Below are positions 49,198 through 55,484 of a DNA stretch of 55,484 nt, one piece after another; within the stretch, counting starts at the first letter, position 1; every line of letters begins with the position of its first letter. Under the pieces are notes generated by a model. That model had not been told where the DNA came from. It was given only the letters and a program-made list of their open reading frames with translations, and searched no databases. The translations under genes and the position numbers were made by a program. Origin of the DNA: an uncultured Collinsella sp. Its GTDB lineage: Bacteria; Actinomycetota; Coriobacteriia; Coriobacteriales; Coriobacteriaceae. The DNA is taken from NCBI GenBank assembly GCA_902494945.1, contig CABUVF010000001.1, positions 1-55,484 of the forward strand, read 5' to 3'.

Positions 49198-52100
49198 ATG
49201 CTGGATCTCAGAGTTATTTGCAAAAGGTACGTTACGCAGTCGTTTACGCAGGTAGCGCTCGACAGCGTAAGCCTGTCTTTTCGCGATAACGAGTTCGTAG
49301 CCATTCTGGGTCCCTCGGGTTCGGGTAAAACTACGATGCTCAACGTCATCGGTGGACTCGATCATTTCGATTCGGGCGATCTGCTGATCGACGGCATCTC
49401 GACCAAGGACTTCAACGACCGCGATTGGGATGCCTATCGCAATAATCGCATCGGCTTTGTGTTCCAGAGCTATAACCTCATTCCGCATCAGAGCATTTTG
49501 GAAAACGTGGAGTTGGCGCTTACGCTCACGGGCGTGGGGCATGCCGAGCGCCGCCAACGTGCGCGCAAGGCGCTCGAGGCAGTCGGTCTGGGCGAGCACG
49601 TTGACAAGCGCCCGAGCCAGCTTTCGGGCGGGCAGATGCAGCGCGTGGCCATTGCCCGCGCCTTGATCAACGACCCCGAGATTGTGCTGGCTGACGAGCC
49701 GACCGGCGCCTTGGATTCAACGACGTCCGTGCAGGTTATGGATTTGCTCAAGGACGTTGCGCGCGATCGTCTGGTCATCATGGTCACGCACAATCCCGAG
49801 CTGGCGTACCAGTACGCCACGCGCATCGTCAGCCTGGCGGACGGCAAGGTCACCGACGATTCCGACCCCTTTGATGTGGCCACGGTCGCACATCGCGAGG
49901 CAAAACCCACGCGCAAAACCTCGATGAGCTTTATGACGGCGCTGGGGCTTTCTGCCCGAAACCTCATGACCAAGAAGGGCCGTACGGCCATGACTGCCTT
50001 TGCAGGTTCGATTGGCATTATTGGCATCGCGGCGATTCTGGCGCTCTCCAACGGCGTAAACGGCTACATCAAAAAGGTCGAGGAGGACACGCTCTCAAGC
50101 TACCCGCTTACGATTTCCAAACAAGATTACGACCTGTCGTCTATGATGGGCGGACAGGGGGGCACGGATGAGGAGGCGTCCAAGGGCGAGGACTCGTCCG
50201 ATGGCGCTACCGGCGGCAAGGCTAAGGGAACCGATACGATTCCCGTGGTCACGGCCGTAAAGGATATGTTCGCAAGCGTTAAATCTAACGATATGACGAG
50301 CTTTAAGGCATGGCTTGACGACGGCGGCAACGGTATCGACAAAGAGGTCAACGCTATTCAGTATGGTTACGGCGTGACGCCGGTTGTCTATCGTTCGAGT
50401 AAGGGCGACGAGAAGCCCGTTCGCCTTGTTCCCAACGCTATGACCGAGGCCATGAGCGGAGGCGCGAGCTCGGCGGCAACGGTGAGCATGGATTCCATGG
50501 GAACGTCGGTCTTTAACGAGATGATTGACGACCAGAGCCTGCTCGACAGCCAGTACGATGTCGTTGCCGGCCATTGGCCTACGTCCGCCAACGAGGCCGT
50601 GATGGTGCTTTCGAGCCGCGGAACGGTGGGCGACTACACGCTCTACAGCATCGGCGCGCTGGATATCGATGAACTCAACGACCTGGTTAACAGCGCCATG
50701 GCGGCCGACGGCAAGGTAGAGACGCCCAAGACCGGCGCCGACTTTACCTACGACGATGCACTGTCCACGACGTTTAAGGTGCTGTCGCCGGCAGATGCCT
50801 ATCGCAAAAACGAAGAGACCGGCATGTGGACTGACATGTCTGGCGACGCCGACTTTATGGCCGCCAAGGTTGCCGACGGCATTGACGTGCGCATTGTGGG
50901 CGTAGTGCGACCCAACGAGACGGCAAACGCGAGCGCATTGTCCCCGGGCATCGCCTATACGCATGCGCTGACTCGCCAGCTTATGGAGCGTGCTGCCGAT
51001 TCGCAGATCGTGCAGGAGCAGCTTGCCCACCCCGAGACGGATGTCTTTACGGGCAAGACCTTTGACGAGTTGCAAGGCGAGGCCAAGCAAGGCGTGGATC
51101 TGGGCAGTATGTTCAGTGTGGACGAGGCGGCACTGAAGAGCGCGTTCTCGTTCGATGCATCTGCGCTCTCGGGCGCGGCCGGTGGTATGGACCTTTCTGG
51201 TATCGACTTGTCCGGGCTGGACATTGACCTTTCGGGTGTTGGGAAGGATATCGACTTCAGCGACATCATGGTCAAGGCGCCGGCTCCGGATTTCTCGGGC
51301 ATCTTTGCCGGTCTTGAGCTCACGCCCGAGCAAATGCAGCAGGTGGGAGCGCTTGCCAACCAGCTGTTTGAGGGCTTTATGCGCTCTGATCAGTTTAAAG
51401 CGCTGTCGCCCGAGGATCTTAAGGACGTGTCGAAGCTCGCCACCGCATTCTCGACGTATCTTGAGAATGATGCCGCGGCTCAGCAATGCCTGGCTCAGCT
51501 CAAGGCCCTCGGCGGCGATGCTCTGGCCGAGCGCCTGCAGCAGGCGATGGGCGACTATGTGCAAAAGCAGCTGGCTCCGTATCTGCAGCAGTCTATGGAT
51601 CAGGTGATGAGGGCAATCAGCGAGCAGATTGCGACGACGGTATCAACTCAGCTCAAGGCGGGTGCGGCAGGTCTTATGGACCAAATGGCGACGCAGATGT
51701 CTTCGAGTTTTGCCAACTTGGCGAGCGCCATGCGCGTGGATGCGAGCGCCTTTGCTCGTGCCATCCACTTCAATATGGATGCCGAGGATCTGAGTTCGCT
51801 CATGATGAGCTATGCCAAGGCATCAAAGCTCACCTACGAAAACAATCTGACCACGTTGGGTTATGCGGACGAGGCGGACCCCATCTCGGTTAAGATTTTC
51901 CCGCGCGACTTTGAGGCCAAGGAGCGCGTGCTCGATCACATCGATGCGTACAACAAGCAGGTCAAAGACGCGGGTCACGATGAGCGGGCAATCTCGTACA
52001 CCGACTACATGGGTATCATCATGGGCTCGGTGACCGACATCGTGAACACCATCAGTTTGGTGCTCATCGCATTCGTGAGTATCAGTTTGGTGGTGAGCTC

Positions 52101-52452
52101 CATCATGATCGGCATCATCACCTACATCAGCGTACTGGAGCGCAAAAAGGAGATTGGCATCCTGCGCGCGATCGGCGCGTCCAAGCGCAACGTGGCCAAC
52201 GTATTCAATGCCGAGACCTTTATCGAAGGTCTCATTGCCGGTGTCTTTGCCATTGTCGTCGTGGTTGCCGTGAGCTTTCCGGTTAACGCCTGGGCACTTG
52301 CTGCCAAGCAGGTGCCCAATCTGATGAGTCTGCCCGTGCAGGATGCGCTGGCGCTCATTGCAGTTTCGGTGCTGCTGACGGTTGTTGCCGGCCTGCTGCC
52401 GGCCCGGAGCGCATCCAAGAAGGATCCCGTGGAGGCCCTACGCTCCGAATAA
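49198..52452 (+). CDS. Fused ABC transporter (ATPase plus FtsX/MacB-type permease)
   Basis: A 1084-residue protein. The ATPase has Walker A GPSGSGKT, signature LSGGQMQ and Walker B VLADEPTG. A membrane helix (about 260-285) is followed by a very large extracytoplasmic region rich in Ala, Asp and Gln, and three helices near the C-terminus with the FtsX pattern (VSSIMIGIITYISVLERKKE). Such proteins use ATP to push substrates or lipoproteins outward without crossing the membrane. The GAGAGAGG ribosome binding site supports the ATG at 49198. Confidence 0.9.
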   Translation: MLDLRVICKRYVTQSFTQVALDSVSLSFRDNEFVAILGPSGSGKTTMLNVIGGLDHFDSGDLLIDGISTKDFNDRDWDAYRNNRIGFVFQSYNLIPHQSILENVELALTLTGVGHAERRQRARKALEAVGLGEHVDKRPSQLSGGQMQRVAIARALINDPEIVLADEPTGALDSTTSVQVMDLLKDVARDRLVIMVTHNPELAYQYATRIVSLADGKVTDDSDPFDVATVAHREAKPTRKTSMSFMTALGLSARNLMTKKGRTAMTAFAGSIGIIGIAAILALSNGVNGYIKKVEEDTLSSYPLTISKQDYDLSSMMGGQGGTDEEASKGEDSSDGATGGKAKGTDTIPVVTAVKDMFASVKSNDMTSFKAWLDDGGNGIDKEVNAIQYGYGVTPVVYRSSKGDEKPVRLVPNAMTEAMSGGASSAATVSMDSMGTSVFNEMIDDQSLLDSQYDVVAGHWPTSANEAVMVLSSRGTVGDYTLYSIGALDIDELNDLVNSAMAADGKVETPKTGADFTYDDALSTTFKVLSPADAYRKNEETGMWTDMSGDADFMAAKVADGIDVRIVGVVRPNETANASALSPGIAYTHALTRQLMERAADSQIVQEQLAHPETDVFTGKTFDELQGEAKQGVDLGSMFSVDEAALKSAFSFDASALSGAAGGMDLSGIDLSGLDIDLSGVGKDIDFSDIMVKAPAPDFSGIFAGLELTPEQMQQVGALANQLFEGFMRSDQFKALSPEDLKDVSKLATAFSTYLENDAAAQQCLAQLKALGGDALAERLQQAMGDYVQKQLAPYLQQSMDQVMRAISEQIATTVSTQLKAGAAGLMDQMATQMSSSFANLASAMRVDASAFARAIHFNMDAEDLSSLMMSYAKASKLTYENNLTTLGYADEADPISVKIFPRDFEAKERVLDHIDAYNKQVKDAGHDERAISYTDYMGIIMGSVTDIVNTISLVLIAFVSISLVVSSIMIGIITYISVLERKKEIGILRAIGASKRNVANVFNAETFIEGLIAGVFAIVVVVAVSFPVNAWALAAKQVPNLMSLPVQDALALIAVSVLLTVVAGLLPARSASKKDPVEALRSE

Positions 52453-52482
52453 TGTGACAAAGGGACAGCCCCTTTGTCACAT
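52453..52482. repeat. Dispersed palindrome TGTGACAAAG, copy 2
   Basis: TGTGACAAAGGG and CCCCTTTGTCACA arms around ACAG, identical to the copy at 54325-54354. It touches the stop codon of the ABC transporter gene. Confidence 0.8.
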
Positions 52483-52488
52483 TGGATG

Positions 52489-52528
52489 AAAAGGCGCGGG
52501 AAGGGGGGTGGCCCTTCCCGCGCCTTTT
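52489..52528. terminator. Bidirectional terminator
   Basis: A 16-17 bp stem (AAAAGGCGCGGGAAGGG with CCCTTCCCGCGCCTTTT) between convergent genes. Confidence 0.92.
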
Positions 52529-53660
52529 AGTTTGTTTTGCCCATCAACGTGATACGGATGCTTGGATGGGTGTACTCGTCAAACTCGTCCTCGGGATCCG
52601 TATCAAACGAGTAATACGTTTTGATGAGGTCGTCACTCGTCCTGATAGAGATTCTCTCGTAGAGTGAGCCGTTCAAAAATGCCTGCCTAAACTCTTCGGG
52701 GAGTTTCTGCGGTGCCAAGAGCTCGGGGCTCACCGTCTTGACGTCAACGGTTTGAACGGCAGAGGAAAGCTCGTCAAGCTCGCGTTCGATGTGGGCAAGG
52801 TTATCCTCGAGGCTCGCGCTGGGGTCGACCTCTGCCGCGTAGCTCACTTCCTTGAGCGTCCCCTTGTTGTCAAAGTCCAGATACGTATAGGTCTTCTGGG
52901 CGTCGGAGTCGCCTTCGTGCAGATAGCCGCGGACATGATAGCCGTAATCTTGATATCGCTCGTAGGGGTCATCGGCGGACACGTACTCGCATGCGGGCTC
53001 TAATGCCTTGCGGGCGATGGCGATCTGCTCGGCCGCGGCCGCGGCGTCCTGTTGCATCTCGATGTTTCCCTGCGCCAGCTGCGGGATATAGGCACCGCAC
53101 ACGATTGCGAGGGGCAGTGCCACAAGCGCGACGATCCACTTTTTTGCACGGGGGATAGGCACGCCACAGGCCTCTGACATGGCTTTTGCGTTGGCAAAGC
53201 TTTCGGCAAGCACGTCTGCCGCGGTGGCGACGGCGCCTACGGCAGCGGCGACTTCTGCCGCGCCGCCCAGGTTGCGTGCGGTCTCGTTGTCGCTGTTCTT
53301 GAGCAGGCGCGCGGCAGCCTGCGTACCGATAACACCTGCGATTTGTGCCGAGTGGTCTTTCTCAGCCTGCTCGACGACGAGTCGGTGCTGCATTTCTTTC
53401 CACTGCTTGCCGCGCATGCCAAAGCGCGGCGCGAGCGCGCAGTAGCAGAAGATGGCGAGCTCGACGACGGTGAGCGCCAAGGCGGTCATCATGCCCGTCT
53501 CCTGGAAGCTTTCATGATGGAAGACGATATCGTCAATCATTTCGAAGGGAATGATCAAACAAGGCAGCACAAACGCCATGGCAAGCGCTGCGCCGGCAAT
53601 CTTGGGATAGATGCAGTATCTCTGGATACGCTTGCGTTCTTGTTCGGAAAGTGTTGCCAT
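52527..53660 (-). CDS. Membrane protein of unknown function
   Basis: A 377-residue protein starting MATLSEQERKRIQRY. Two N-terminal helices (IAGAALAMAFVLPCLIIPF and LALTVVELAIFCYCALA) are followed by an Ala-rich helical stretch and a third helix (WIVALVALPLAIVCGAYI). The remainder is extracytoplasmic with acidic character. No family was recognised. Confidence 0.75.
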   Translation of the reverse strand: MATLSEQERKRIQRYCIYPKIAGAALAMAFVLPCLIIPFEMIDDIVFHHESFQETGMMTALALTVVELAIFCYCALAPRFGMRGKQWKEMQHRLVVEQAEKDHSAQIAGVIGTQAAARLLKNSDNETARNLGGAAEVAAAVGAVATAADVLAESFANAKAMSEACGVPIPRAKKWIVALVALPLAIVCGAYIPQLAQGNIEMQQDAAAAAEQIAIARKALEPACEYVSADDPYERYQDYGYHVRGYLHEGDSDAQKTYTYLDFDNKGTLKEVSYAAEVDPSASLEDNLAHIERELDELSSAVQTVDVKTVSPELLAPQKLPEEFRQAFLNGSLYERISIRTSDDLIKTYYSFDTDPEDEFDEYTHPSIRITLMGKTN

Positions 53661-53723
53661 GGCTGATCCTTGGTGTCGTAACGGTCGTTGCGGCGCATGG
53701 GGCGCGGGGCGCATCAGTTTGAG

Positions 53724-54251
53724 CTAGCGCTGGATAAGAACATAGAGCAAGATGCTCATCGCGATGAGCAAGAAGCCTGCGATGTTAAACATCAGTGTGG
53801 CAAAGTTGCCCACGATGGGGCGTTCGACATAGCTTTTGTCTGGGTTGCTGGGGTTGTAGTACACGGTCATTTGGCTACCGAGGGGCCAAAGCTGCTCCGC
53901 GAGGGTGCCTAGGCGGGCGATGGGGCCTGTCTGCACGTGCAGCCAGCCCTTGGCGTCTTCGTAGGCGGTGGCTTGCGTGCGGATGGGGAGTTCCGACAAG
54001 CTTTTGGTCTTTATGCCACGGAATTGTTTTTTCGCGCGGTATTGCGTGCCGCCGACGGCGTATTCCAAAACGGGATACATCCTGCCTTCGCCCATAAAGC
54101 GATGGTCGATGACCGTTCCCATGGTCACGGCGGTACAGGCCTTGGCTTTCTTGCGAGCGGCGGCTTTCATGAGCGCGCTCACTCCGATAAGCAGGATGCC
54201 GATGCCCCCAACCAAGATGAGCGCGAGCAGGGATATCTGCGACGTGGTCAC
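53724..54251 (-). CDS. DUF3592-like membrane protein
   Basis: A 175-residue protein with two terminal membrane helices (LLALILVGGIGILLIGVSAL and FNIAGFLLIAMSILLYVLI) and a central beta-rich domain (MGTVIDHRFMGEGRMYPVLEY, VYYNPSNPDKSYVE), the pattern of DUF3592 proteins. The function is unknown. Confidence 0.78.
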   Translation of the reverse strand: MTTSQISLLALILVGGIGILLIGVSALMKAAARKKAKACTAVTMGTVIDHRFMGEGRMYPVLEYAVGGTQYRAKKQFRGIKTKSLSELPIRTQATAYEDAKGWLHVQTGPIARLGTLAEQLWPLGSQMTVYYNPSNPDKSYVERPIVGNFATLMFNIAGFLLIAMSILLYVLIQR

Positions 54252-54324
54252 GGCGTTCTCCTTTGGCGCGATACCGTCATATGTGACTCAGTATAGAGAA
54301 CCCCCGCCCTCGGTGGGCGTATTA

Positions 54325-54354
54325 TGTGACAAAGGGACAGCCCCTTTGTCACAT
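54325..54354. repeat. Dispersed palindrome TGTGACAAAG, copy 3
   Basis: Identical to the element at 52453-52482. It lies 15 nt before the tRNA-dihydrouridine synthase start, so it could influence that gene's 5' RNA. Confidence 0.8.
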
Positions 54355-54368
54355 TGATTTGAGAATGG

Positions 54369-55328
54369 ATGTTGATGTATTTATCGCTGGCCCCTATGGA
54401 GGGGATTACCGGGCATGTGTTCCGTCGCGTGCATGCGGAGTGCTTCGGTGCGCTCGATTGTTATTACACGCCGTTTTTGCCGCCGCCGCGGGTGGGAAAC
54501 CGCTTTGGCGGCAAGGCGTTTAAGGAGATTGATCCTGCCAATAACCAGGGGCTCAACGTAGTGCCTCAGCTGATGTCCAAGAATGCGGACGAGTTTGTAT
54601 GGGCGGCACAGGTGCTCGCCGACATGGGCTACCGCGAGGTCAATCTCAACCTGGGTTGTCCCTCGGGAACGGTTGTTGCCAAGGGCAAGGGCTCGGGTTT
54701 CTTGCGTAATCTCGACGAGCTCGAGGCGTTCTTGGGCGATGTGTGCGAGCGCTCGCCGTTACCGGTATCGGTAAAAACCAGGCTGGGGTTGGAACGCGAT
54801 GACGAGTATGAGCGTGTGCTCGATCTGTATTGCCGCATGCCGCTGGCAGAGCTGATCGTGCATCCGCGCGTGCAAAAGGACCGCTATACGGGCTCGCCGC
54901 GCAAGGAGTTTTACGGCGAGACGCTGGAACGTGCGCCGTTTCCGGTGGCATACAACGGCGACATTTTTGATCTTGAGGATATGGACGCGCTGGTGGAGGC
55001 CTATCCCGGCACGCGCCATGTGATGCTGGGGCGCGGCCTGCTCGCGAACCCCGCTCTGGCTCGTATGGTCAACGGCGGTCCTGCTGCCACGGCAGCCGAA
55101 CTGCAGCGTTTCCACGACACGCTATTCGCGGCCTATGCAGAAGAGATGGGTGGCAACGCGGTCTTTCGCATGAAGGAGTGGTGGTTCTACGCCAAATGCG
55201 CCTTCGCCGATCCCGCTACCGTTCACAAGATCGTGCGCAAGACCAAAAAGGTCGACGAATACCGCGCCGCCGTCGAGCGCGTCTTCCGCGAACAGCCACC
55301 TGCTCCCATAGCCCGCTTTCACGGCTAG
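54369..55328 (+). CDS. dus: tRNA-dihydrouridine synthase
   Basis: A 319-residue FMN enzyme. The start LSLAPMEGITGHVFRR is the classical Dus beginning. The catalytic Cys is in LNLGCPSGTV and the phosphate-binding region contains VMLGRGLLANP. VKTRLGL is also conserved. It reduces uridines in the D-loop of tRNA using NADPH. The subgroup is uncertain. Confidence 0.92.
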   Translation: MLMYLSLAPMEGITGHVFRRVHAECFGALDCYYTPFLPPPRVGNRFGGKAFKEIDPANNQGLNVVPQLMSKNADEFVWAAQVLADMGYREVNLNLGCPSGTVVAKGKGSGFLRNLDELEAFLGDVCERSPLPVSVKTRLGLERDDEYERVLDLYCRMPLAELIVHPRVQKDRYTGSPRKEFYGETLERAPFPVAYNGDIFDLEDMDALVEAYPGTRHVMLGRGLLANPALARMVNGGPAATAAELQRFHDTLFAAYAEEMGGNAVFRMKEWWFYAKCAFADPATVHKIVRKTKKVDEYRAAVERVFREQPPAPIARFHG

Positions 55329-55339
55329 TTAGTCGTTGG

Positions 55340-55375
55340 GGACGTTCTTTAACGACTAGTCATTCAAGAACGTCC
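55340..55375. terminator. Hairpin after the dus gene
   Basis: GGACGTTCTT and AAGAACGTCC are perfect 10-bp arms; an inner pair (TAGTCGTT and AACGACTA) allows an alternative fold. No long T-run follows. The sequence looks like a dispersed intergenic element of the host genome. Confidence 0.5.
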
Positions 55376-55484
55376 ATTACAGTCGAAATTGTCAGCCCGG
55401 GACCGTCTCGGGCTACGATTGAGGCGCGCCCAGAACGGGCCGCCGACCGGGCGCCCGCGCACGGCCGAACGTCCCTGCCCCCGA
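55376..55484. other. Window end, no gene identified
   Basis: GC-rich sequence after the dus hairpin with no clear start codon or ribosome binding site. It is likely the upstream region of the next chromosomal gene. Confidence 0.3.

Overview
The window looks like a high-GC gut Coriobacteriia chromosome, most likely Collinsella. I infer this from the protein families and the intergenic palindromes; I could not search a database. An integrative and conjugative element (ICE) and an accessory island fill the first ~34 kb. Ordinary chromosome fills the rest.

Region 1 (1-27.6 kb) is the ICE. It opens with the 3' end of a large serine recombinase (1-555) and a terminator. A rightward block follows: a YraN-like protein, ParA and ParB behind strong palindromes, a hairpin-rich candidate oriT, MobC, a relaxase and two small partner genes. 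A long leftward operon runs from about 27.4 kb down to 11.7 kb: two helix-turn-helix proteins, a winged-helix replication-type protein with iteron-like repeats inside its gene, a DnaC-like ATPase, a PcfB-like protein, the VirD4 coupling protein, a pilin-like peptide, PrgI, VirB4, a NlpC/P60 lysozyme-like protein, a VirB6-like channel, an SpaA/VaFE-type adhesin, a class B sortase and a 31-residue membrane peptide. Between the two converging blocks (6.0-11.7 kb) sits cargo: a macrolide efflux (Mef-like) and ribosome protection (Msr(D)-like ABC-F) pair behind a consensus promoter and leader peptide, a frameshifted small gene, and a two-gene cassette of unknown function, one gene GIY-YIG-like and the other frameshifted.

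Region 2 (27.6-34.1 kb) is a decaying accessory island: a 42-codon gene remnant, a DUF3800 gene broken by an amber codon, a low-GC peptidase E, an Abi_2-family abortive-infection protein, and three SAM methyltransferase genes, one broken by an 8-bp tandem duplication. Two kinds of direct repeat lie here: an ~82-bp terminator-bearing repeat (28.0 and 29.6 kb) and an 18-bp repeat flanking the methyltransferases (30.87 and 33.97 kb).

Region 3 (34.2-55.5 kb) is chromosomal. It holds an FMN reductase, an unusual type II topoisomerase pair, an ATPase with repeated operators, an XRE regulator with a membrane protein next to a degV remnant, a GMP synthetase lacking its glutaminase domain, a two-component system, a redox cluster (CXXC peptide, 4Fe-4S membrane protein, TlpA-like lipoprotein, rhodanese remnant, CoA-disulfide reductase-like enzyme), a fused ABC exporter, two membrane proteins and a tRNA-dihydrouridine synthase. 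A palindromic repeat built on TGTGACAAAGGG occurs three times here.

The best leads for something undescribed are a C-terminal tail shared by three different ICE proteins, a 15-bp palindrome placed inside three unrelated ICE transfer genes, the iterons inside the rep-type gene, the divergent mef/msr-type operon with its own leader, and the GIY-YIG-like cassette. No rRNA, tRNA or CRISPR array was recognised.
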